This document shows, piece by piece, positions 23,017 to 34,662 of a stretch of DNA of 64,000 nt. The stretch is taken from NCBI GenBank assembly GCA_002270565.1, contig NQMI01000103.1:111353-175352 (forward strand). The letters are read 5' to 3'. Origin of the DNA: Stenocarpella maydis. Lineage: Eukaryota > Ascomycota > Sordariomycetes > Diaporthales > Diaporthaceae. Numbering within the stretch: the stretch's first letter is position 1; every line of letters begins with the position of its first letter. The position numbers and the translations under genes are program-made. Under the pieces are notes generated by a model. It had not been told where the DNA came from and searched no databases. It was given only the letters and a program-made list of their open reading frames with translations.

Positions 23017-23483
23017 GAACGTCTGATGTCTGCGTGTTCCAAATAGTGGACTATTTGCAATCTGCGTATCTTGTGATTTCTTACAGAGAGTCGAATACTA
23101 TCAATAAAACTTGTTCCCTCAATCATTCTCACACTGGGCTTGGTACTAATTAGTGGTGCTTCGACCTCAAACACCACTTATTAGCCTGAATCCACCCTTG
23201 CGATTCCACACGACACACTGATTTACTGTTGTCTGTAATCAAGGTGAATGAAAGTGATGCTTATTTCTGCGGATGTTGGATGGGTCACGTATTGCAATAC
23301 GAGTGGGGTGTTGTTCTTGTATTTCTCTCTGTCTCGAGTAGTGGGTGCAGTGGGCGTAGCCCGCCAGCTATCTCGGGTCTATAGAGTGGGTGGTAGTTGC
23401 TTAGTAAGCAACTACGCCTCTGGCTACAGTACGGTGGCTGTAGCGATAGCCCACCAATGTGCTGTTGCACACTACTATTGCCA
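21263..23483 (+). repeat. Right copy of the 2.2-kb duplication
   Basis: Matches 16256-18477 as described there. Its right flank continues into the rest of the nicotinate cluster, unlike the left copy. Confidence 0.95.
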
Positions 23484-24046
23484 CAGCGGAAGCGTTTAGT
23501 TCCCTTGAGTATCGACTGCCGGTCTCATCTGCCCAGAGCGACATCGAGTCCTGGCACTGTCATTCGACGTGGATCAGCGGTCCGACAACTCGGAGTCGTG
23601 CTTTCAGGCCTCGGTTCTGGCTAACAAATTGCAGATTCCACACCATATTATTCCAGTACAGCAAACGGCGTGACGCAGTATTTCTCACCCATATAGTTCA
23701 AGTCCTGCTGTCCGATAGCCGATCTTGTCGCCAAGGTTGTGAGTGGGTTTGCTTTGGTGCCGCTCGCAGCCCCATCCCTGTCCTTCGCCCCTGTCCATCA
23801 CCCCCATTTCCGAACAGATAATTACCTGCAGCAGAAGAACTCTCCACCTCTATTACCCGAGGAGTTAGTAAGCCTAGAATGGTGGAAGTACCACCCTGGG
23901 AGGTGAAATCCACGGCGGTGAGGATATTTCAATGCCCGTGTGTAGGAGACGGTCTCTGCTGGCTCAATCTACATGGTTATCGTGCACATCACACTCGTGC
24001 AGAGTCCTTCGACATCCCACAACCCTACCACTTTCATCAGAACATT
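23484..24046 (+). promoter_or_regulatory. Upstream region of hxnT
   Basis: No gene recognised. I looked for a remnant of the molybdenum hydroxylase hxnS here and found none. Confidence 0.35.
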
Positions 24047-25410
<1,364 letters not shown>

Positions 25411-25948
25411 AAGCTCGCTGGTGGGATTGAATTGGGCCGTTTTTTCAGTGGCTAGCCATGGCGAAAATGGCGGGTACAGGACTTCATGTAAACCTACAGA
25501 GGGATACAAGAGAATTGATCTTTACGACTAGCGTGAACATCCCCTATACAGCACGGTCTGGAACACCTGTCGACCTGTGCATTCCAATTCATTATCAGGG
25601 AAACATGTATTATAAACACTCCCTCTACATATGTAGGCATCAAAACTCACTACCGCCCCAGAGAGTGACTCGGAGTACGAGAAAGATAGATATAGTGAGA
25701 CTGACGGATGCACGAAGTCAAGTATGTCATGAATTAATAAATCTTGGTTATACCGCAGTCACAATGGAATGCCCGTTAATATTGCCCTCCTGATGCCCGA
25801 TCTCTGAGCAACTTGCTGCCTACCTAGGTACACAAAAACGGCCATCAAGCCGAAAAACTGGTCATATATTTATTTATGGGCTAGGTAATTTGAATGACTT
25901 TGTTGGGAATTCTTTGGCCTAAATATGAAAGACATCTAGGTTATGAGA
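25411..25948. other. Convergent 3' region between hxnT and hxnX
   Basis: 538 bases without a recognisable gene; serves as the 3' ends of both neighbours. Confidence 0.4.
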
Positions 25949-27547
25949 TCAGAGCCGGGCTGCTTCTATACTCGCAGGCCCGGACACTTCGGCCCGTGAC
26001 CATTTCAGTGCTACGTCCCTCCACATATCATAGGTCAAAAGCCATCTCCCAACACCATAATATCGCCATGGGAATGGATCATCCCCTGTCTCCTGTACTG
26101 CCGGTAAAACCGGGTTCTTCTCGCTCAACCACTGTTTGTCCAACTTCCCAAAGTGTCTGAACCTGGCATCCCGGTCCCGCTGTTCGACGCCATCTTCCAA
26201 ATGGTAGATCCACTGGTTATAGGTTCCCCTTCTTACTACCTCCTCGGTCCTTTCTCGCCTGCAGGCCTCGTACATATCGAGTGCTTTCTTCTTTTCCGCT
26301 GACGATTTGCCTTTAAGACGGCCCAGGCATAGGCCAAGCACACCAGCGTCCTCGAGTGCCATCCCCGCACCGCTGGCCAGGTACGGCAGGGTTGCGTGTA
26401 CTGCATCCCCCAACATGGTGAAGGTCCCTGACGGGTGTGACCACGTTGGCTCTAGCCCAGGGCGGATCATCAAGCGCCATTTCAGCACCGAATTGCACAT
26501 TGACAGGAGCTTGGGAATTCGGGGGTCCCAGCCGGCAAAGTGGGCCCGCATCTCCTCGATGTTCCCTTCTAGTGTGTTCGCCCCAGCTGGCATGTCGTCC
26601 GGCACTAACAGAACCATATTGAAGAGAAGGGTCGGATCCTTGCTGTATGCTAAGCCTGAGTTTGCCTTGCCTCGGAGGACATAATTGACTGCGTGCTTTC
26701 CCGGCCCGACCCAATAGTTGACCTGCGGCTCCTCTACGAACTCACGGAGCTCGGGATCCTTCCGCATCTCCTCGGTGTTTAACATTAGTCGGTAAGCCAG
26801 ATCACCCGTTGGGATGGGGGGATCCTCTCTGCCCAAGAATATTTGTCGCAAGTTTGAGTTGATTCCATCAGCGCCGACGACAAGGTCCCCCTTGAACTTC
26901 CTCCCGTCAGCACAGATGACGGTAGCCGTTGATTCATCAGGATGCACGGTGAGATCAGTCGCCCTGGCATGCGTGATCAGCTTTGCACCAAGTTGAACCG
27001 CTCTTTCGAGGAGGCACTTGTGAAGGTTCGCTCGGTAGAAATCCCAAAATGGGGCCCCCGTGGCTGAGGCGTACGCGACATAGTCCATGTCGGACAAGTG
27101 GTTGCCTCTCCACCCGACGAAGTTACACTGGGTAGGCTTGGTGGCATATGGTTCGAGCGCATCTTTCAGGCCCCATGAGAAGAGCACTCGTGCCGAGTTG
27201 GGTAGGATCTGGATTCCTGCCCCAACCTCGCCAATCTCAGAGGCTGCTTCCAGAACCGTCACGACATGTCCTGCCAGTAGGGTGGCGATGGCAGCTCCCA
27301 GGCCTCCCAAGCCTGCACCAACGATGATCACCTTCAGGATGTCAGGATGGAGTTCTCCAAAGTATACGTGTAGGCCACTCACATGGATCCTGGATGATTC
27401 ATCTCTGGGAACCTTCTCCTGGACTGGAATGTCGTCCCAACATGTCATTGTGGATGAAGCGGAGGTTGAAGCAGTCTCCTGTCGGTGGGATGTTGTATTC
27501 TGGCCAGCCCTGGTCTGCCGATTCCGATTCTGTTGATGTTGGCTCAC
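25949..27547 (-). CDS. hxnX: HxnX-like FAD monooxygenase (salicylate / 6-hydroxynicotinate hydroxylase type)
   Basis: One open frame of 532 residues. The FAD turn VIIVGAGLGGLGAA is at 73-86, the DG motif GADGINSNLR follows around 230, and the second FAD site is LGDAVHATLPYLASGAGMAL near 375. Family members hydroxylate salicylate or 6-hydroxynicotinate with loss of CO2. That fits conversion of 6-hydroxynicotinate to 2,5-dihydroxypyridine. The 72 residues before the Rossmann turn are unusually long. A perfect donor GTGAGT (27382 downward) with a CTGAC branch and an AAG acceptor (27332) outlines a 51-base in-frame intron, and Met34 (27448) gives a more typical N-terminus. My preferred protein is therefore exons 27383-27448 and 25949-27331. 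Confidence 0.87.
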   Translation of the reverse strand: MSQHQQNRNRQTRAGQNTTSHRQETASTSASSTMTCWDDIPVQEKVPRDESSRIHVSGLHVYFGELHPDILKVIIVGAGLGGLGAAIATLLAGHVVTVLEAASEIGEVGAGIQILPNSARVLFSWGLKDALEPYATKPTQCNFVGWRGNHLSDMDYVAYASATGAPFWDFYRANLHKCLLERAVQLGAKLITHARATDLTVHPDESTATVICADGRKFKGDLVVGADGINSNLRQIFLGREDPPIPTGDLAYRLMLNTEEMRKDPELREFVEEPQVNYWVGPGKHAVNYVLRGKANSGLAYSKDPTLLFNMVLLVPDDMPAGANTLEGNIEEMRAHFAGWDPRIPKLLSMCNSVLKWRLMIRPGLEPTWSHPSGTFTMLGDAVHATLPYLASGAGMALEDAGVLGLCLGRLKGKSSAEKKKALDMYEACRRERTEEVVRRGTYNQWIYHLEDGVEQRDRDARFRHFGKLDKQWLSEKNPVLPAVQETGDDPFPWRYYGVGRWLLTYDMWRDVALKWSRAEVSGPASIEAARL

Positions 27548-28029
27548 GAATTTAGTCTAGTTTGATCGTACCCAGACCACGTCCTAGCATCAAACAAGTC
27601 TTGTAGTTTGACCCCAGCGAATCCTTACATTGTCTGACCGTCGTCATCGGATCTTCGGGTCGGCACGTGCCACTGAGGCTTGCTTCATTACATAAAGAAA
27701 AATGCAACCCCATGGAGCTAGCCGCTCGGAGCATCTTTGTATACAGATTCTTGTGCCACGGCTAACGTAACCCCCCGGAGCAGCTCGGGTGGGGGGAGTG
27801 CTTCCCGATATGGGTCGTCGCAGGGACCTAGGTACTTGGACAGAGGCGGGTGCTATCAGGGTATGCCCCTCGGGCGATAACCGAGCTGGTCGTCGCCGGC
27901 ACACTAAGTAATTAGACTCACATACGCCATGCCCGGAGGTGGGGTAAGACGCCCAAGAGCATATCCGGGGGATGGAGAGAAAGAGTGGGGAGCTGATAAG
28001 GGTCTGGGCCGCAGGACGAGAGCAATAAG
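27548..28029. promoter_or_regulatory. Divergent promoter region hxnX / hxnR with GATA sites
   Basis: 482 bases between the outermost ATGs. HGATAR sites: 27853-27858 (minus, TGATAG), 27875-27880 (CGATAA) and 27994-27999 (TGATAA followed by G). AreA-mediated nitrogen repression is known for hxn genes of A. nidulans; the use of these particular sites is inference. Confidence 0.45.
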
Positions 28030-31000
28030 ATGGAGCTTCTCCCCCATCTACGACATTGGCTGGGGAGAATCACTCTCCTGCCATACCAGTCTGCCGACGA
28101 TCTTCTGCTGCCCACTCTCGGCATATCGACGCCATTACCGGACATGGATGTGGCCAGCAGGCAAGCCGCATCCGCGGCCGATGCAATCCATGTGGCAGCG
28201 GGCCCGAGCCCAGGGGATGGCGGAGGTAGGACGGCTGCTGCAAGGAAGCAAAGCCCCAAGAGGTTCGGGTGCACGCACCCAGGATGTAGCAAACGCTTCA
28301 CGCGATTGGAACATATGCAAAGACACGCTCTCAACCATTCCGGGGCAGGCGACTTCACTTGCTCTCGGTGTAGGGCCCATTTCAAGCGGCCAGATCTCTT
28401 GGGTGAGCCCCTGGCCAGCCCTGGACATCGGGGTCTTTAAGAACGAAGGTTGGCCGCTGACTGCCGTACAGACAGACACATGAATCGTCACCGCCAGAGG
28501 GACGAGGAAGCTGGTGGGCCCGGCTTTGGTAAACTAGACACGCGCAAACGCTCCTGGAAAGCCCCGGACGGATCGGTCGTCTCAAAACGACCCCGGCCTG
28601 CCGAGGCAGACGGTCCAGCTCCGTGGGCCGGCTCCGAGTTTGACGGAGCCACACAGGTTGTATCGCCACCTGTGTCTGATGAGGGACGACATATTCAAAA
28701 CAATACTCGTTACAATATTGTCCCAGAGCTAGGCAACAACTTTAGTGGCTCGATTGAGGGCCTCGGAAGTTCAATTGGCGTTCCCACGACGTCTGCAGCC
28801 ACGTACTTCCCACAGGTCGGCCTGGGCTACGCAGACGACCCAACCATCACCAACACAAGATCAGACACGGCGTTGAGCAATGAGCAATTGGAATACCACC
28901 CCATCTTCCAACCTGATACCGCCAGTTCTTTCAACATGCCATATACCACTGCGCTGGATTACAACTGGTTGTTTAACATAGAGGCAGCCACTGCATCTGG
29001 CTTCGGGCTGACCAGTGCGAGAGAGAGCTTTTCGGAGACAAACATGTTCAGTGACCCTAACCCCGGGGAGTCACAAAACGCTGACATGGCCCCGAACCAA
29101 GATGGTCAGAATCCAACGCCAGAGTCTCTAAACAGCGCGACTTGGCAGAGCTGGCACGAAGACAGGCCTGACGGAAGTGATAGAGAGCCAGCACCAGCAC
29201 TCACAGATGTCTCACTTTATCCCGCACCCAGGGACTCACGCCCTCCTCCGTCCCAAGCAAGGACAGGCAGACAGTCCGATGCGTTGAATGGGCATGGCCA
29301 AAGAGCAAATGCAGGGAGCCGGTCGAGACAGGGACATGTCACCGATCGAAGGGCCCCGAGTAGGCATGAGCTAGACCCTCGCCTTCAACATCAGAAGCCA
29401 AAGGCCAGAGTCACCCGCGAACGACCATTAGCTATGCTTCAAAACTCAGCTGCAATGCCAAGGCTTGACCACGATGTCCTAGACAAAATACTGGCTGTCA
29501 TTGAGGCTTCTCAACCTAAGATACCGGATTCACCTCCCGGCTCTTCAGTTCGAGACCACCACCTCTTGTCGCTTCAGTCAGTCCAAACCTGGCTGGATTT
29601 ATTCTTCACACAATTCAACACTACTTATCCCCTTATTCACATGCCTACATTCAACGCTAGCACCACCGAGCCCTTGTTATTGTTATCTATCTTGTTACTT
29701 GGAGCAACATATCTAGACAAAGCCACCCACCAGCTCGCTGTCTGCATTCATGACGTTATTCGGCCGAGCATTTTCGCACATGCCGGGTTTTCCCCTAGAC
29801 CAGAATTATGGACACTGCAGACGATTCTCCTGGTCGAATGCTTCGGAAAATCACGAGCTGGGCAGAAACAGCACGATATGAGCCATCTTTTCCATGGTTT
29901 GCTGATCAACCTCATCCGCAGATCAGACTGCCAGGGCATCATGAAGACACCCGGGCCACAAGACAGTGTCTCACTGGCCGATGCTTGGAAACTGTGGGCG
30001 ATTGCGGAGCAGAAGAAGAGGCTCGCACTTCTGTGTTTCATGTGGGACACACAGCATGCGGTCCTATTCTGCCAGAGCCTCTGCATGTCTGCGTTCGAAC
30101 TGCGCTGCTCTTTGCCGTGTGCCCAAGCTGTCTGGGAAGCACCGGATCCAGAGCTGTGGGCGAGAGCCTGGCCCACTGCTACAGGCCAGGCAACGCCAGC
30201 GTCATCTGATCCCATTTCTCCACCCATGTTCCTTCCAGCTCTGAAGTTCTACCTGACCGGTCAGTCTGCCGGCACAAGTGCACAGAGCCTCGATGCTCTT
30301 GGCCAGATTTTAGTGCTTCATGGCCTCATGTCTATTGCGTGGGACATGCAAAGGCGCGACCAGACCTCCCTGGGCGTCGTGTCGACCACGGGCCCTGCAT
30401 CGTGGAAGGACATATTAAGCAAGGCTTACGACCGTTGGAAAGCCGACTTTGACTCCTACTGCAGCGACGCAGGGATGGCTCCTACCCAGCCAGGTGAGGC
30501 TTCTGGCACGGAGTGGTCGGCTTTCTCGGCCGCGTATCGAGCCGTTTACCACGCAGCGCAGGCCCTCCTGCATATGGAATTTCTCGACGTGCAAATATAC
30601 GCGGGTGCGCGCCATATCCTAGGGAGACCGGTACAGCAGCAGGACTATATCCGATCATCCCGGGTGGTCAAGCGCTGGGCGTTGAATAGTAGAGAGCGTG
30701 CCGCCACTGCGGCTTGGCATGGGGCGTGCATGCTCCGCGACCTCATGACAAGCGATGGCAGCTCCAAGTCCAGTGGGTCCAGTATGAATCCTCCCATGGA
30801 CTCGCCTTATTTGACGAGTCTCTTCCATGTTCCATGGTGTCTTTATTTGGCTACTTTGAGCTGTTGGGCTTTTCACCATGCGAAGTCAACGCGCAGAGGT
30901 CGTTTGGAAGATGAGGACCACTTCGATGATGGTGATGATAGTGATGGGAGCGACGAGATAGTATGGGATTCTAAGAAGGAGATGGATGAACTGGTCGCAG

Positions 31001-31179
31001 CCATGACAGGCTCGGTCAAAGATGTTATAATCAGCCAAGGACGAAGACGCACGAACGGTCTGGTATGGGTCGTTGCTGACGCGCTGTCAAAGGTTCGATG
31101 GGGCATCGTCCATGCGGGAGTTGTTGTTCTTCGGGGCCTTGTCCCAATGCGTCTGATCAATCAGTACGAGGTCATGTAG
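28030..31179 (+). CDS. hxnR: HxnR-like C2H2 zinc-finger transcription activator
   Basis: Exon 1 28030-28402 and exon 2 28472-31179 join in frame across a GT-AG intron inside the second finger, giving 1026 residues from the first ATG. Met39 (28144) is an alternative start. Finger 1 uses Cys81, Cys86, His99, His103 and finger 2 uses Cys111, Cys114, His127, His131. A low-complexity linker follows, then a fungal-specific transcription factor domain (about 480-800) with FFTQFNTTYPLIHMPTFN at its start. The acidic stretch DEDHFDDGDDSDGSDE near the C-terminus could be an activation region. In A. nidulans HxnR co-activates all hxn genes in response to a nicotinate derivative. Further introns in the long exon cannot be excluded. 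Confidence 0.85.
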
Positions 31180-31658
31180 CTACGATACCAATGAGAATCC
31201 GGATTTACTATATGGATGGAAGGTTTAAGAATTAATTGTAACTTTCCATTTCACGAAATACCTCTCCTGTCCCTGCATTCATCCCTACTTTTGCCGACCG
31301 CGGAATTGTTTACGAATGACTTCATGCTGCTCACGCGTACAGAATTGTCATCTGAGCGCCACGCTCCCTTCACCCTTGTCCGGCAACATGCCCGCCTTCA
31401 ACAGAGAAAATGCCCGTAATCTCTTGTCGCATCTTGTTGCACGGCTGACCCAGCCGCGCGACGGATAGGAGCGTTACAATGGGCTCTATGGCACGAACCC
31501 CACTCCTCGTCGCCCAGGACGCGATATTGTTACTATTAGGGATCTACTATTCAGGAGCATGCGCGCCAAGGTTTTAGAGATATTCTCTTGATCAAGTTTG
31601 AGACCAAAGACAGAAATATAGGACCCAACCATACATTTTCCTGCTCTCTGAGGCAACG
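31180..31658. other. Intergenic, no gene recognised
   Basis: 3' region of hxnR and short uninformative frames only. Confidence 0.4.
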
Positions 31659-32351
31659 ATGTCAATTGGGTGCACTGGGCTGACTTCAATGGGAATCATA
31701 GCATACGATCCAAGGCAGGTGACATTTCTAACCCTCATATACCTCCATATCATCGAGAGTACGGATAACCAACGGCGCCTGTTTGTCGGCCACTCTGATA
31801 ATATGTGCTTCCGTATCCGCCAGCAGCACCAGAACTTCCGCTTCCGCCGAGGCAACCCATCTTTTCATGATTTCGCCATGCAGAATAGCAAACGAGACCA
31901 TTTTGTCATCCTCGCTGTGCTGCCGCCTAGCCAGCCCGCGGCGGGCTTCAACCAACAGGAGCGGGCCCTTCTCCTGAAGATGCTCGAGATGTGGTGCGCG
32001 CTATTATTCTGTACGCTTCAGCCTGACACTTTGGCATGGTGACATGAATATGGCGCTAGCGCTGGTGATGCCAGGCCGTTGTTCGGTTTGAACCTTGGGT
32101 GCCCCTTAGATCATGATGGACCTCCTAAGTATATCAATTGGAGGTACCTGCTGCAGGAGAGTCAGGATCTGCTGGCCAAAGCCTACGTGGCGGAGATTCT
32201 GGATAAGAAACAGGGAGTGACGGCTCCACCTCGACTGGTATCTGGCACCATTGGGGGGGGGGGGTATTCTTCTGGTGTTTTTGATAGCGTCGCTCACGTC
32301 CTCGGGACCCAGGGGACCCCGGAGACGCTGAGCTTGCAAATGTGTACATAA
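31659..32351 (+). pseudogene. GIY-YIG-like fungal protein, interrupted
   Basis: An ATG at 31659 opens a frame containing IYLHIIESTDNQRRLFVGHS followed by a CFRIRQQHQN segment and NPSFHDFAM. This resembles the Y-x-Y/I...G-x-S/T...R-I-x-x-H pattern of GIY-YIG-type fungal proteins. LLKMLEMWCALLFCTLQPD near 31980 matches the helical part I associate with that orphan family. A TGA at 32040-32042 stops the frame, yet coding-like sequence (GLNLGCPLDHDGPP) continues in the same frame to 32351; the TGA could be CGA mutated C-to-T. A run of 12 G at 32253-32264 may also have shifted the frame. An intron over the TGA is possible. Function unknown. Confidence 0.45.
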
Positions 32352-32993
32352 TAGACTTGGTTGGCTGGTTGTATCTGTGATATCTAGCCCGATCCGTCGC
32401 CGGTTTTTAATTGATCTAATTTTGCCACACGGAAGATTAGGCATCGCAATGTGCTTGACCGAAAACTCGATGTGACCCAGTTCCGGAACAAACGTTCTCC
32501 ACCTCGGTGGGCGAGTGCCTCTCACTGATCAAATCTCTACGCTCAAGCCGTTAATTGGTATATTTATTAACCTTATCTTCAATTATAATTTCGGACTATA
32601 TTATTGTTTATTTGTATTTGCTTTGATTCTTTCAATTGCGTTCTCTAGGAATTTCCATGAAAAAGCATTTCACATTGTTCCTCGGGCTGCCACCCAAACT
32701 GAGTGCCTTTATAATACCATCTCATGAACAAAGTCCCCCTTTTCATTCTTTTGGGGGACAACACCGTTGCTAGGTCCCTCCGTAGTATCGGATGCGGTGG
32801 GAACAGTTTAGCGGCAGAAAAACGGGGAGCTTCAGCGGAATGGCCTACGCCATGTCTCGGATTGGCCGTCTTTGTTCACAGATCGCCGGAATGAGACACC
32901 CTATAAACAAGGCAAGTTCTCACAGTTCAAGTCGACATCATTTGGTTGAAAATTGGAACCTCAATCACAAAATTCAAATCTTCGTCCGCTAAA
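32352..32993. other. Intergenic, no gene recognised
   Basis: Mixed composition; frame 32515-32727 is hydrophobic and low-complexity with no family signal. Confidence 0.4.
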
Positions 32994-33907
32994 ATGAATC
33001 CCATTCTGGACTATGTTATAGCGTCATTTGAGGATTTCGCATATTTCGCTCATGATTCACCCGTCAGTGCCACAGCATCAGTGTTCTTGATCGCAAGCCT
33101 AGCATTTTCGAATGCTTGGGCCAGTTGGCTTGCACAATTCCAACAGCCAACATCGGGCACTGTCACAGACAGCAAACCTTCAGGTCAAGCCAATGCTGAT
33201 GTCAAGGCGCGACCTCAAGGTTCCGGGACCAACAGACTTTATAACTATAGGTCAACAAGTGACAATGCTTGGATAAAAAGAATGAGTAATTGGTCCCCTG
33301 CGGCTGACAGCATGGCCTTGAACATATCTCGCCGAGGGCAGCGTGGGCCGCCAGGATCCCGGACATCATCTTCCAGTCCACCGAATGTTAAAAATCCAAC
33401 TCGAAGTCAGTTGATCAGCCCAGTAATTCGAGATTACGGCATTGTATCCTTTTTCCCGTCCACCAGTCCCAATAAACGAGGTAAGTCGGTTCAGTAGCCT
33501 ATTATCATAGCATAGGTATAGTCTTGGAGGAATTCGAGATCCTACTGACACACATTTCAGGTACCAGTGGCTTCATTTTTGATAAGTCAGGAAGACGAAG
33601 TAAATTGGACAGAGCATATCCGACACGCTATTACGGTATGTCGCCACACCTCTGTCTATTCGCCTTCTGAGCGTGCGCGTGAGCTGACGTGATTGGGACA
33701 GACGTGGGCCATACAACCTACGATATGAACGGGCACAGTCAGTTACCGAGAAACTCTCTATCTCTCCGAAACCAAGACGCGCTGGACACCCAAGTCTTCA
33801 ATGGGCGGGAAAAGGCACAGGGAGACCTAATTAGGGCCCAAGCGGCCCAGATTATAGCGGACACCAATCGCATGAGCGGCAGGCTAAAATCGACAAGCAG
33901 CGCATAG
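32994..33907 (+). CDS. Hypothetical protein with one possible membrane segment
   Basis: Exons 32994-33480, 33561-33635 and 33702-33907 join in frame (GTAAGT and GTATGT donors, CAG acceptors) to 255 residues. I do not recognise a family. A hydrophobic stretch (SATASVFLIASLAFSNAWAS, about residues 20-45) may be a membrane anchor. The middle is Ser/Pro/Gly-rich, and the C-terminal third is hydrophilic and helical (EKAQGDLIRAQAAQIIADTN). Downstream of about 33870 another frame reads KQRIDDYYSTQMRRIKEDME up to a TGA near 33998 and looks more protein-like than the annotated tail. That suggests a one-base frameshift or a missed short intron. It is not obviously part of the nicotinate cluster. Confidence 0.55.
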
Positions 33908-33998
33908 ATGACTACTACAGTACTCAAATGAGGCGCATAAAAGAGGACATGGAAAGCAGGTATGAGGATACTCAGGAGATGAATTGGAGCATTTGATC

Positions 33999-34662
33999 TT
34001 ATAAAACCAGATCCTCAGTAAATCTACCATTGTAACCAGATGTCGTTGGGGAGAAACAGACTTCGTGGAACGGGCTGCTTGTAGTTTGAAAGTTTGAGAT
34101 TAGTAGGCGCAATGGCGAATTTCCCATCTGTGTTGGAATAGTTATATAAACGAAACTCGCCAGAGATCTTGGTGGCGGCTGTGTGGTAGTACAGGACTAT
34201 GTGTGAGGCTCACTGGCAGGTGGTACGAATTGTGGCTCAGTCTATCCTCTAACCGTCTCCGGTACCAGGACACGACCCGATAGTTGTACTTATTCAACGA
34301 TAGGTAGGGACATATATGGAACTGCTCTTGATTGTGAATAAACTTCGTGCACAGCTTTGCTTGTGGCCCAACCTGCCCCGTGACTTTTTGGGTCCGAAAT
34401 GTTTTGGCATTGAAATTCTGGGCCACTTGTTGGGCAAGCTAGATGGATCCAATGCCGCGGAAATTAGATGACAACATTAAATTACGACGAGGATTACCCC
34501 TTTCCCTGTCCTTCCATTAGAACGGTTAAGATTTCATGAAGCCGCTGCTGCAGTGCTATTGATATATAAATGATCAGGTACAAGAAAGTTATTTGTATTT
34601 GATTTACAGAGTAGAGGTGACTCGATTGCCACTGGGACATATGAAAGTGGACCAGTCTTTCC
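33999..34662. other. Intergenic, no gene recognised
   Basis: 3' flanks of the hypothetical gene and the cyanide hydratase; short frames only. Confidence 0.4.

Noticed and set aside
31592..31855. Minus-strand frame over the GIY-YIG-like region
   Set aside because: Shadow of the plus-strand frame, which carries the recognisable pattern.
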